From: UBA10649 sp964597445
Lineage (GTDB): Bacteria; Actinomycetota; Actinomycetes; S36-B12
Direction of reading: 5' to 3'
Assembly: GCA_964597445.1 (NCBI GenBank)
Contig: CAZQXO010000005.1
Location: forward strand, 1-64,000
DNA length: 64,000 bases
The first letter of the stretch is position 1. The number at the start of each line of letters is the position of its first letter. Shown piece by piece: positions 37,740 through 45,503 of the stretch. Below the pieces are notes generated by a model. That model saw only the letters and a list, made by a program, of their open reading frames with translations, was not told the DNA's origin and made no database searches. The translations under genes and the position numbers were made by a program.

Positions 37740-38479
37740 CACACGTCGCTCCAGCGCTCCATCGGCCCCTCCCACATGGTCGGCAGTGGCCCGGCGCCCG
37801 GGCAGACGACGCCGACCAGCTCGTCCATCACCCGGGAGACCTGCGACTCGCCGACCCACAGGTGCTTGGCTCCCTCGATGCCCCGCACGTCCGCCTGCGG
37901 GATCACGGAGAATCGCCTGCGCGCCTCGTCGGGCCGCAGGTAGTCATCGAGCTCCGGCACGAGGCAGACGAGCGGCCGACCCGTGGCCGTCCACGCTCGC
38001 AGGTCCTCATCCGTGGAGTAGCGCAGGGGTGGCGACAGGAGAACGGCTCCCAGGACCGGATCGACGTTGCCTCCCTTGAGGATGACGTCCGTCCCGAAGG
38101 ACCATCCGACGAGCCACGGGTCGGGCAGTCCCCGACGGGCAGCCTCGGAGATCGCGGCCTGGAGGTCGAGGGTCTCCCCCTCCGCGTGGTCGAACTCGCC
38201 CTCACTCGTCCCGGCGGCGCTCGTGGTGCCCCGCGTGTTGAACCGCAGCACGGCCACGTGCGCGAGCGCCGGCAGGCGCCACGCCATCTTGCGCAACAGG
38301 TGGCTGTCCATCATGCCGCCGTGGGTCGGGAGAGGGTGCGCCGTGATGATCGTGGCCACCGGTTCACCGTCCTCCGGCAGCGCCAACTCCCCCACCAGGG
38401 TCAGGTCGTCCGATGTCCTCAGCCGAACGGGTTCACGGCGGGCCGGAAGGACGGAGTTCGCCACGATCCGCGCGGTCAT
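37739..38479 (-). CDS. alpha/beta hydrolase, second type
   Basis: 246 residues from ATG 38479, which overlaps the stop of the zinc-ribbon gene by 4 nt. Fold elements: ITAHPLPTHGGMMDSH near the oxyanion site, the nucleophile elbow VGWSFGTDV, a late acidic LDDYLRP segment and a His in AKHLWVGE. This resembles the small COG2945-type hydrolases rather than the downstream hydrolase, so the two are not a recent duplication. Substrate unknown. Confidence 0.85.
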   Translation of the reverse strand: MTARIVANSVLPARREPVRLRTSDDLTLVGELALPEDGEPVATIITAHPLPTHGGMMDSHLLRKMAWRLPALAHVAVLRFNTRGTTSAAGTSEGEFDHAEGETLDLQAAISEAARRGLPDPWLVGWSFGTDVILKGGNVDPVLGAVLLSPPLRYSTDEDLRAWTATGRPLVCLVPELDDYLRPDEARRRFSVIPQADVRGIEGAKHLWVGESQVSRVMDELVGVVCPGAGPLPTMWEGPMERWSDV

Positions 38480-38766
38480 CCGAGCCGCCTCGGGCCGCGA
38501 CGATCCCGCGCCGACCAGCAGGGTGTGTGCCAGTGCCTGCGATGCTCCACCCCCTGGGGATCGTCGGCCGGGAAGGCCACCACGTGGGGTGTCGCCGGGG
38601 GAATCTCCTGGTCGCATCCGGGACACCGATAGGCGCGGGTGGCTGCCGAGCCCGTGGTGCGCTGCACGACCCAGTCGCCGTCGGCGTGGGACTCGACCGT
38701 GCGACTGGACACCGACGACCCGAGGGGTCGCTCCGCTTCCGCGCGGCGACGGTGCTTGCGACCCAT
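38476..38766 (-). CDS. small zinc-ribbon protein, conserved in Actinobacteria
   Basis: 96 residues. The N-terminus is basic (MGRKHRRR). The core has CPGCDQEI (about 48-55), a following His and a final HWHTPC motif, giving a likely C-x2-C plus His/Cys metal site. I recognise the YRCPGCDQEIP ... RRHWHxxCW pattern from unnamed actinobacterial proteins sometimes labelled ATP/GTP-binding, but no function is established as far as I know. ATG 38766 shares its A with the dehydrogenase stop, and its own stop overlaps the next hydrolase. Confidence 0.82.
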   Translation of the reverse strand: MGRKHRRRAEAERPLGSSVSSRTVESHADGDWVVQRTTGSAATRAYRCPGCDQEIPPATPHVVAFPADDPQGVEHRRHWHTPCWSARDRRGPRRLG

Positions 38767-40532
38767 CAGCTCGCGTGATCCCGGAATCCCCGACCCGTCT
38801 TGCGCCCCAGGTACCCGGCTGTCACGAGGTGCTCGAGTCTGGGGGCCGGGGCGAAGCCGGGTTCGCGGAACTCGAGGTACAGCGTTCTCTGGATGGCCAG
38901 GGACACATCGAGCCCCACGGCGTCGAGAAGATCGAAGGGACCCATCGGGTAGCCGCAACCCTTCTTCATGGCCAGATCGATGTCATCGGCGCTTGCGTAG
39001 TTGGCCTCAAGCATGCGCACGGCATCGTTGAGGTAGGGGAAGAGGAGGGCGTTGACGATGAAGCCCGCGCGATCACCACATGTCACCGGATGCTTGCCGA
39101 CTCGACGACACAGCGCCACAACCGTGTCGACGACATCCTCATGGGTGGCCACGGTGCGCACGACCTCGACGAGCTGCATCACCGGGGCGGGATTGAAGAA
39201 GTGCAGTCCGACGACGTCACCCGGGCGATTCGTGGTCACCGCGAGATCGATGACCGGCAGGCTCGACGTGGTGGTGGCCAGAATGGCGCCGGGCTTGCAG
39301 GTGCGGTCCAGCTCGACGAACAGGGCTCGCTTGACCTCGAGATCCTCGACCACCGCCTCCACGACGAGGTCGGCATAGGACAGGTCGCGAAGTGACGCTG
39401 CACCGCGCACCCTGGCGAGGGCTGCCTCCCGCTCCTCCTCGCTCAAGCGCCCCTTCTCGACGGCCTTCGCCAGGGAGGAGTCCAGGCGCGCGACCGCCTG
39501 AGCGGCCTTGTCCGGCGTGCGGGCCACCAGAGTCACGTCAACGCCGGCGCGGGCGAACACCTCCGCGATTCCGCTGGCCATCGTGCCCGAGCCGACCACG
39601 CCCACCGAGGCGATCTCCCGGATCGACCCCGCATCCGGCACGGATGGCGTGATGCTGTCGACGACGACCGGCGATCCCGGTGACTCATAGCGGTAGAAGC
39701 CTTGGCCGGACTTGCGTCCGCGAAGTCCCGCAGTCACCAGCTGCTTGAGGATCGGTGCGGGTGCGTGCAGGCGATCACGGCCCTGCTTGTACATCGTGTC
39801 GAGGATCTCGTAGGCCGTGTCGAGACCGATCAGGTCAAGGAGCATGAGGGGGCCCATGGGATACCCGCAGCCCAGCCTCATGGCGTCATCGATGTCCTCG
39901 CGGGAGGCGTACTTCGACTCGAACATGGACACGGCATGGTTCAGGTAACCGAAGAGCAGGGCATTGGCGATGAAGCCGGCTCGGTCACCGATGACGACGG
40001 GCTCCTTGCCCAAGGAGGCCGCGAAGGCGGCGGCCTCATCGACGACCTCCTGCGAGGTCACGACCGTGCGGACGATCTCGACGAAGGAGAGGACCGGTGC
40101 GGGGTTGAAGAAGTGGATGCCGACCACGTTGGCCGGGCGCCTGGTCGCCACGGCGATATCGGTCACCGACAGGGACGACGTGTTCGAGGCGAGGATCGCG
40201 TGAGCCGGGGCGATGGCATCGACCTGGGCGAAGATCGCCTTCTTGAGGTCCAGGCTCTCGCTGACCGCCTCGATGACGAGGTCCACGTCGCTCAGGGCCG
40301 GGTAGTCGGTCGTGAAGGTGATGCGCCCGATGAGGTCGGTGCGCTCCGCCTCCGAGAGCTTCCCGCGCGTGACAGCACGCTGGGTGGAGTTCGCGATCAT
40401 GGTCCGGCCGTGCTCCAGGGCGGCAGTCGTGCTGTCGATTGCGACGACCGAGTAGCCGTGTCGTGCGATCACCTCGGCAATGCCGGCGCCCATCGTCCCC
40501 AGACCGATGACTCCGACCCTCGCGATGGCCAT
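38766..40532 (-). CDS. tandem-duplicated 3-hydroxyacyl-CoA (3-hydroxybutyryl-CoA) dehydrogenase
   Basis: 588 residues made of two full-length dehydrogenases: about 1-285 and about 305-588. Each has its own NAD loop (GLGTMGAGIAE and GSGTMASGIAE), catalytic Ser in TSSL, His in HFFNPAPV, Glu in VEIV or VEVV, Asn in GFI-NALLF and the GCGYPMGP helical-domain motif. Both halves therefore look active. Single-domain versions of about 285 residues are the norm. Probable role is reversible oxidation of 3-hydroxybutyryl-CoA or a longer homologue, next to crotonyl-CoA metabolism. The ATG has an AGGGAAGGGAA ribosome site. Confidence 0.92.
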   Translation of the reverse strand: MAIARVGVIGLGTMGAGIAEVIARHGYSVVAIDSTTAALEHGRTMIANSTQRAVTRGKLSEAERTDLIGRITFTTDYPALSDVDLVIEAVSESLDLKKAIFAQVDAIAPAHAILASNTSSLSVTDIAVATRRPANVVGIHFFNPAPVLSFVEIVRTVVTSQEVVDEAAAFAASLGKEPVVIGDRAGFIANALLFGYLNHAVSMFESKYASREDIDDAMRLGCGYPMGPLMLLDLIGLDTAYEILDTMYKQGRDRLHAPAPILKQLVTAGLRGRKSGQGFYRYESPGSPVVVDSITPSVPDAGSIREIASVGVVGSGTMASGIAEVFARAGVDVTLVARTPDKAAQAVARLDSSLAKAVEKGRLSEEEREAALARVRGAASLRDLSYADLVVEAVVEDLEVKRALFVELDRTCKPGAILATTTSSLPVIDLAVTTNRPGDVVGLHFFNPAPVMQLVEVVRTVATHEDVVDTVVALCRRVGKHPVTCGDRAGFIVNALLFPYLNDAVRMLEANYASADDIDLAMKKGCGYPMGPFDLLDAVGLDVSLAIQRTLYLEFREPGFAPAPRLEHLVTAGYLGRKTGRGFRDHAS

Positions 40533-40605
40533 GGATTCCCTTCCCTCCGGACGAGCAGCGGCGACCGTGCGCCGCGACGACCCTACTCCGCGGGATCAGG
40601 AGGCA

Positions 40606-41286
40606 TCAGAACAGTCTCGCCTCGGGACTGTCCAGTCCCCGCAGGGCGTCGTAGTCGACGACCACGCACTCGATCCCCCGATCCTCCGCGAGCACCCGCG
40701 CCTGCGGCTTGATCTCCTGGGCGGCGAAGACCCCTCGCACCGGGCTCAGGAGCGGGTCGCGGTTCAGGAGCTCCAGGTACCGCGTCAGCTGCTCCACGCC
40801 GTCGATCTCCCCCCGGCGCTTGATCTCCACGGCAACCGCCCGTCCCTCGGCATCCCGGCACATGAGGTCGACCGGTCCGATCGCCGTGGGGTACTCCCGA
40901 CGGATCAGTCGCCAGCCGGTGCCCAGCGACTCGACCTGCTCGGCGAGCAGTCGCTGAAGATGCGCCTCCACCCCGTCCTTGACCAGGCCGGGATCCGTGC
41001 CGAGCTCCTGCGTATGGTCGTGGAGGACCTCATGGATGGTCACGACCAGCTGCTCTCCCGCGCGGTTCTCGACCGTCCATACCTCGTGACAGCCCTCCTC
41101 CTCCGCCGAGGACACGCGCACCGTGCAGGGGGGGCTCATCCAGTTGAGGGGCTTGTAGGAACCGCCATCGGAATGGATGAGGACGGATCCGTCCGCCTTG
41201 ACCATGATCACCCGGGACGCCTCCGGGAGGTGGGCCGTCAGGCGCCCCGCATAGTCGACCGTGCAACGCGCCACCAGGATCCGCAC
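40606..41286 (-). CDS. nucS: mismatch-specific endonuclease NucS/EndoMS
   Basis: 226 residues from GTG 41286, the normal actinobacterial length; longer upstream frames are not homologous. The N-terminal dimerisation domain starts VRILVARCTVDYAGRL, and the C-terminal RecB-like nuclease domain has GPVDLMCRD and AVEIKRRGEID with the catalytic Asp, Glu and Lys. NucS cuts both strands at mismatches and replaces MutS/MutL in most Actinobacteria and many archaea. A TACGCT box 7 nt upstream supports the start. Confidence 0.95.
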   Translation of the reverse strand: MRILVARCTVDYAGRLTAHLPEASRVIMVKADGSVLIHSDGGSYKPLNWMSPPCTVRVSSAEEEGCHEVWTVENRAGEQLVVTIHEVLHDHTQELGTDPGLVKDGVEAHLQRLLAEQVESLGTGWRLIRREYPTAIGPVDLMCRDAEGRAVAVEIKRRGEIDGVEQLTRYLELLNRDPLLSPVRGVFAAQEIKPQARVLAEDRGIECVVVDYDALRGLDSPEARLF

Positions 41287-41293
41287 ACGCGGC

Positions 41294-41299
41294 AGCGTA
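41294..41299 (-). promoter_or_regulatory. -10 hexamer of leaderless nucS transcript
   Basis: TACGCT on the minus strand with a 7-nt spacer (GCCGCGT) to the nucS GTG. Confidence 0.6.
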
Positions 41300-41331
41300 C
41301 CGAGTGGCAGGAAGTCGCCGGAGGCCCGACG

Positions 41332-41667
41332 ATGGAGCCCGTGCCCTCGTGGGGATCGTTCTCCTACGCCTTCGGCCCGATCGTGGCCCTGGCGCTCATC
41401 CTCGTGTTCGTGGTGATCCTGCGCTGGGCGTTCCGGCGCGGATCGTCCGTGGTGGCCGCGCCCGCCCGTCCCGGAACAGATGCGGAGTACGGCCTCCTGA
41501 GCCCGGTCTCCACTCCCGGCTCCTACGTCGAGGGAGAGATGCAGCGCAGGACCCTCGAGGATGCCGGCATCCGGGCGACGCTGGCCTCGACCCTCGAGGG
41601 ACCTCGGGTCATGGTCTGGCCGCAGGACGCCGAACGCGCGCGGACCCTCCTCAGCCGGCGTCGCTGA
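41332..41667 (+). CDS. small membrane-anchored protein, DUF2007-like
   Basis: 111 residues from ATG 41332 with a GGAGG site. One N-terminal membrane helix (about 12-34), then a linker and a small soluble domain with EDAGIRATL and RVMVWPQDAERAR, like the DUF2007 putative signal-transducing fold. The 3' end overlaps the murA 3' end by 17 nt in the opposite orientation. It is divergent from nucS (45 nt). No function known to me. Confidence 0.7.
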   Translation: MEPVPSWGSFSYAFGPIVALALILVFVVILRWAFRRGSSVVAAPARPGTDAEYGLLSPVSTPGSYVEGEMQRRTLEDAGIRATLASTLEGPRVMVWPQDAERARTLLSRRR

Positions 41668-42781
41668 TCTCGACCCGCTCGATGCTGGCCCCCACACGCT
41701 GGAGGTCCGGGACGAATCCCGCGTATCCCCGGTCGATATGGGTCACTCCGTACACGGTGGTAACGCCCTCGGCCACCAGGCCGGCCAGGACGAGTCCAGC
41801 TCCCGCACGGATGTCGGTGGCCTCCACCGGTGCGCCCGACAGAGCCGCGCGCCCGCGCACGAGGGCATGGTGGCCGTCCGTGCGCACGTCGGCCCCGAGC
41901 CGTGCGAGCTCCTGGACGAACCTGAACCGCGCTTCGAAGAGGTTCTCCGTCACGAGCGAGGCCCCCTCGGCGATCGAGTTGAGGGCGATGAACTGGGGCT
42001 GAAGATCCGTCGGGAACCCGGGGAACGGAAGCGTCACGACATCGACGGCCGAGGGACGTCGATCCATCGTCACCCGGATGCCGTGNNNNNNNNNNNNNNN
42101 NNNNNNNNNNNNNNNNNNNNNNNNNNNNNNNNNNNNNNNNNNNNNNNNNNNNNNNNNNNNNNNNNNNNNNNNNNNNNNNNNNNNNCGGCAGATATCCACG
42201 ATCTCAGGCTCGCGGGCCGCATTGTCGATGACGGTGCGCCCGTCGGCGAGGACCGCCGCCATGAGGATCGTCTCGGTCGCTCCCACGCTCGGGAAGTCGA
42301 GCCAGATCGGCGCGCCGCGGAGCCTGCCGGCGGAGTGGGCAAGCAGGTAGCCATGCTCGCTGTCGACCTCGGCACCCATGCGCCGAAGTCCGGACACGTG
42401 CATGTCGAGACCCCGAGAACCGATGTTGTCACCCCCCGGAAGTGCCACGTCCGCAGCGCCGACTCGAGCAACAAGGGGACCCATCACGCAGATCGACGCG
42501 CGCATCCTCCGGACGAGGTCGTAGTCCGCTCGATGCTCGGGGCGCTCCGGGACGTCGATGGACACGACGGCCTCCACGCGATCATGGGAGACCTGGCATC
42601 CCAGACGCCGGAGGAGCTCAGCCATGATCTCGACGTCGAGGATGTCCGGCACGTCTCGGATCGTGGAGCACCCGGGAGCCAGCAGCGTCGCGGCCATGAG
42701 CTTCAGGACGGAGTTCTTCGCTCCCGGCACGGTCACCTCGCCGACGAGCCGTGACCCGCCTGTGACGCGAAGCACCTCCAC
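41651..42781 (-). CDS. murA: UDP-N-acetylglucosamine 1-carboxyvinyltransferase, aspartate type (interrupted by gap)
   Basis: First committed step of peptidoglycan synthesis: transfers enolpyruvate from PEP to UDP-GlcNAc. Starts at GTG 42781 behind a TACGAT box 6 nt away. Lys22 (PGAKNS) is present. Where most MurA have Cys in the LPGG(C)xIGxR loop there is Asp118 (LPGGDNIGSR), as in the mycobacterial enzyme, which predicts insensitivity to fosfomycin. A 100-N gap falls after EIVDIC; judged against the family about 85 residues are missing, far more than the 34 codons the gap represents, so the frame match across it is accidental. Confidence 0.93.
   Translation of the reverse strand: MEVLRVTGGSRLVGEVTVPGAKNSVLKLMAATLLAPGCSTIRDVPDILDVEIMAELLRRLGCQVSHDRVEAVVSIDVPERPEHRADYDLVRRMRASICVMGPLVARVGAADVALPGGDNIGSRGLDMHVSGLRRMGAEVDSEHGYLLAHSAGRLRGAPIWLDFPSVGATETILMAAVLADGRTVIDNAAREPEIVDICXXXXXXXXXXXXXXXXXXXXXXXXXXXXXXXXXXHGIRVTMDRRPSAVDVVTLPFPGFPTDLQPQFIALNSIAEGASLVTENLFEARFRFVQELARLGADVRTDGHHALVRGRAALSGAPVEATDIRAGAGLVLAGLVAEGVTTVYGVTHIDRGYAGFVPDLQRVGASIERVEISDAG
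42086..42185. other. assembly gap (100 N) inside murA
   Basis: Exactly 100 N, hence a placeholder. The missing murA segment should be roughly 260 bp by comparison with the family. Confidence 0.97.
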
Positions 42782-42787
42782 GCGGGC

Positions 42788-42793
42788 ATCGTA
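42788..42793 (-). promoter_or_regulatory. -10 hexamer of leaderless murA transcript
   Basis: TACGAT on the minus strand, 6-nt spacer GCCCGC, then the murA GTG. Confidence 0.6.
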
Positions 42794-42835
42794 CGGGCCC
42801 GGACGTACGCCACTCGGGCCGCCACGGCTTCTGCC

Positions 42836-42859
42836 CACCGGGCTCGTCACCGGGCTCGT
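42836..42859. repeat. 12-bp direct repeat between murA and pduO
   Basis: CACCGGGCTCGT occurs twice head to tail (42836-42847 and 42848-42859), followed by a diverged third copy beginning CACCGAGCCC. The second and third copies can also form a GGGCTC/GAGCCC hairpin. It lies in the 117-nt divergent promoter region. Confidence 0.6.
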
Positions 42860-42886
42860 CACCGAGCCCTCGCGTCGACCGTGGCG

Positions 42887-42892
42887 TAGTGT
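42887..42892 (+). promoter_or_regulatory. -10 hexamer of leaderless pduO transcript
   Basis: TAGTGT, 6-nt spacer CGCGCC, ATG at 42899. Confidence 0.65.
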
Positions 42893-42898
42893 CGCGCC

Positions 42899-43474
42899 AT
42901 GGTCAACCTCACCCGCATCTACACCCGCACCGGAGATGACGGCACCACCTCTCTCGGGGACATGAGCCGGACGGGCAAGAACGATCCCCGACTCCGGGCC
43001 TACGCCGACGTCGACGAGGCCAACTGCACGATCGGCCTCGCCCTCGCCACGGCTGACTTCGATGAGGAGATCCGACACCTGCTGGTGGGCATCCAGAACG
43101 ATCTGTTCGACGTGGGAGCAGACCTGTGCACGCCCGTCGTGGACGAGCCGGCGCACCCTCCTCTTCGCGTGACAGACGACTACGTCACGCGCCTCGAGGC
43201 TGCCTGCGACCAGTACAACGAGCAACTGGCGCCGCTGAGGTCATTCGTCCTCCCGGGTGGCAGCCCTGCTGCCGCACACCTGCACGTCGCCCGCACGGTC
43301 GTGCGCCGGGCGGAGCGTTCGACGTGGGCTGCCCTGGACACGTACCACGGCGGCATGAATCCCCTGACCGCCGCCTACCTGAATCGGCTCAGCGACCTGC
43401 TCTTCATCCTGGCCCGAGTCGCCAACCGGGATGCGGGCGGAGACGTCCTGTGGGAGCCAGGGCTGAACCACTGA
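42899..43474 (+). CDS. PduO-type ATP:cob(I)alamin adenosyltransferase
   Basis: 191 residues forming adenosylcobalamin from cob(I)alamin and ATP; acts as a trimer of helical bundles. N-terminal ATP loop YTRTGDDGTTSLGD (8-21) and the C-terminal RxxERxxW-like helix (RRAERSTW) followed by NRLSDLLFILAR are diagnostic. Its product is the cofactor of methylmalonyl-CoA mutase, which fits the meaB-epimerase genes in the same window. It is divergent from murA and converges with atpC. Confidence 0.95.
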   Translation: MVNLTRIYTRTGDDGTTSLGDMSRTGKNDPRLRAYADVDEANCTIGLALATADFDEEIRHLLVGIQNDLFDVGADLCTPVVDEPAHPPLRVTDDYVTRLEAACDQYNEQLAPLRSFVLPGGSPAAAHLHVARTVVRRAERSTWAALDTYHGGMNPLTAAYLNRLSDLLFILARVANRDAGGDVLWEPGLNH

Positions 43475-43554
43475 GGCGACGGAGACATGACGGAAGGGGG
43501 GGGGGCCGGGGGGGGCCGCCCGGGGGCAAGTGAGGGGGGGTGGGTTTCGGCGTG

Positions 43555-43564
43555 NNNNNNNNNN
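43555..43564. other. assembly gap (10 N)
   Basis: Ten N directly after G-homopolymer sequence unlike anything else in the window. The base calls at 43497-43554 are doubtful. Confidence 0.9.
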
Positions 43565-43580
43565 CGTCGACAGGCCGGAC

Positions 43581-43605
43581 GGCCGGGACCGCGCGGGTCC
43601 CGGCC
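43581..43605 (-). terminator. hairpin after atpC
   Basis: GGCCGGGACC (43581-43590) pairs perfectly with GGTCCCGGCC (43596-43605) around a 5-nt loop, 12 nt beyond the atpC stop. No T run follows, as is common in Actinobacteria. It probably ends the atp operon. Confidence 0.6.
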
Positions 43606-43617
43606 TTCCGTCATGTC

Positions 43618-44034
43618 TCAGTGGTTGCTGACCGTCTTCGCAATCCCCGCGATCTGGATGCGCGTCTCGGCGCGCTTGAGGGCCGCCTGATCCTGCTCGC
43701 TCGGCTGGCTCTCCGCCTGAAGGCGGGCCAGGGCCGCCTTCGCGCGCTCGACGTCGATGTTCTCCGAGAGCTCCGCCGTCTCCGCGATCACGTTGACCTC
43801 GTTGCCGGAGACGGAGAAGAAGCCGCCATGGACCGCCACCATCATGGTCGACCCGTCCGCTTCCACCACCTTCAGCGCGGAGCTGTCGACCAGCAGCGCC
43901 AGTACGGGCTCATGCCCCGCAAGGATGCCGATCTCGCCCTCCGGCGTCTTCGCCACGATGGCCTTCGCCTCGCCGGACCACAGGGCCCGCTCCGCCGAGA
44001 CCACCGCGACGCTCAGGAGCTTGTCGTCGGACAT
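43618..44034 (-). CDS. atpC: F1 ATP synthase epsilon subunit
   Basis: 138 residues. N-terminal beta-sandwich (SVAVVSAERALWSGEAKAIVAKTPEGEIGILAGHEP region) and a C-terminal helical hairpin (about 90-125) that in bacterial enzymes inhibits ATP hydrolysis. It is last in the atpBEFHAGDC operon, 6 nt after atpD. Confidence 0.95.
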   Translation of the reverse strand: MSDDKLLSVAVVSAERALWSGEAKAIVAKTPEGEIGILAGHEPVLALLVDSSALKVVEADGSTMMVAVHGGFFSVSGNEVNVIAETAELSENIDVERAKAALARLQAESQPSEQDQAALKRAETRIQIAGIAKTVSNH

Positions 44035-44040
44035 GGCTGA

Positions 44041-45489
44041 CTAGCCCTTCGCCAGCTCTGCCGCATTGCGCTCCACGTCCTCGATGCCACCGGCCATGAA
44101 GAACGCCTGCTCGGGAAGATGGTCGTACGTTCCGTCGCAGAGCGCCCTGAACGAGGCGATCGTCTCCTCGACCGGGACGAAGGACCCGGGCTGGCCCGTG
44201 AAGGCCTCAGCGACGAACATGTTCTGGGACAGGAAGCGCTGGATGCGGCGGGCTCGACCGACGAGGATCTTGTCCTCCTCGGAGAGCTCGTCGATGCCCA
44301 GGATGGCGATGATGTCCTGAAGATCCTTGTAGCGCTGGAGGATCTCCTTGACCCGGGCCGCCACGGCGTAGTGCTCGTCACCGACGTAGCGCGGGTCCAG
44401 GATCCGCGAGGTGGAGTCCAGCGGATCCACAGCCGGGTAGATGCCGAGCTCCGAGATCGGGCGGCTCAGCACGGTCGTGGCATCGAGGTGGGCGAACGTG
44501 GTCGCCGGGGCCGGATCGGTGAGGTCGTCCGCGGGGACGTAGATCGCCTGCAGCGAGGTGATGGAGTGACCGCGCGTGGAGGTGATGCGCTCCTGCAGCT
44601 GACCCATCTCATCGGCCAGCGTCGGCTGGTAGCCGACGGCCGAGGGCATACGGCCGAGGAGGGTCGAGACCTCCGAGCCGGCCTGGGTGAACCGGAAGAT
44701 GTTGTCGATGAACAGGAGGACGTCCTGCTTCTGGACATCACGGAAGTACTCCGCCATGGTCAGGGCCGTCAGCGCCACGCGAAGACGCGTGCCCGGAGGC
44801 TCGTCCATCTGGCCGAACACGAGTGCCGTCTTGCTGATGACGCCCGACTCGGTCATCTCGAGGAAGAGGTCATTGCCCTCGCGCGTGCGCTCTCCGACTC
44901 CTGCGAAGACCGAGACACCGCCGAAGTTCTCGGCGACGCGGTAGATCATCTCCTGGATGAGCACCGTCTTGCCGACGCCGGCTCCGCCGAACAGGCCGAT
45001 CTTCCCGCCCTTGACGTAGGGCGTGAGCAGGTCGATGACCTTGATGCCCGTCGCGAAGACCTCGGTCTTGGACTCGAGCTGGTCGAAGGCCGGCGCCGCG
45101 CGATGGATTCCCCAGCGCTCGGTGATCTCGAGCTCGTCCTCGCGGACATCCAGGGGCTTGCCCAGGGTGTTCCAGACATGGCCCTTGGTGATCTCACCGA
45201 CCGGCACCATGATCGGTCCGCCGGTGTCGCTGACCGCCGCGCCTCGCACGAGGCCGTCGGTCGGCTGCATGGAGATGGCGCGCACCATGTTGTCGCCGAT
45301 GTGCTGCGCGACCTCGAGGGTCAGCGTGCGGGCACCTCCGCCCTCCTCACCCTCGTCGAAGCGAACCTCGACGGTCAGGGCGTTGTTGAGCTCGGGCATC
45401 GCCTCGACGGGGAACTCCACGTCGACGACGGGGCCGGTGACGCGGGCAACTCGCCCTACGCCGGTCGTGGTCTCGGTCGTTGCGGTCAT
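44041..45489 (-). CDS. atpD: F1 ATP synthase beta subunit
   Basis: 482 residues, the catalytic subunit. Walker A GGAGVGKTVL (about 168-177), catalytic Glu in GVGERTREGND and Walker B LLFIDNIFRF are intact. Normal length and position between atpG and atpC. Confidence 0.98.
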   Translation of the reverse strand: MTATTETTTGVGRVARVTGPVVDVEFPVEAMPELNNALTVEVRFDEGEEGGGARTLTLEVAQHIGDNMVRAISMQPTDGLVRGAAVSDTGGPIMVPVGEITKGHVWNTLGKPLDVREDELEITERWGIHRAAPAFDQLESKTEVFATGIKVIDLLTPYVKGGKIGLFGGAGVGKTVLIQEMIYRVAENFGGVSVFAGVGERTREGNDLFLEMTESGVISKTALVFGQMDEPPGTRLRVALTALTMAEYFRDVQKQDVLLFIDNIFRFTQAGSEVSTLLGRMPSAVGYQPTLADEMGQLQERITSTRGHSITSLQAIYVPADDLTDPAPATTFAHLDATTVLSRPISELGIYPAVDPLDSTSRILDPRYVGDEHYAVAARVKEILQRYKDLQDIIAILGIDELSEEDKILVGRARRIQRFLSQNMFVAEAFTGQPGSFVPVEETIASFRALCDGTYDHLPEQAFFMAGGIEDVERNAAELAKG

Positions 45490-45503
45490 CGTTGTTCCCT
45501 CTC

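Larger units (their letters stand above)
43482..43619. repeat. 16-bp inverted repeat around a poly-G/gap segment
   Basis: GAGACATGACGGAAGG (43482-43497) is exactly repeated inverted at 43604-43619. Between them lie runs of nine or more G, then ten N. The right arm belongs to the atpC 3' side. The left arm may be a true bidirectional terminator arm or a fold-back assembly error. Confidence 0.7.

Noticed and set aside
43497..43554. G-rich tract as a G-quadruplex or regulatory element
   Set aside because: It abuts an N gap and an inverted repeat and is unlike any other sequence here, so a sequencing or assembly artefact is more likely.
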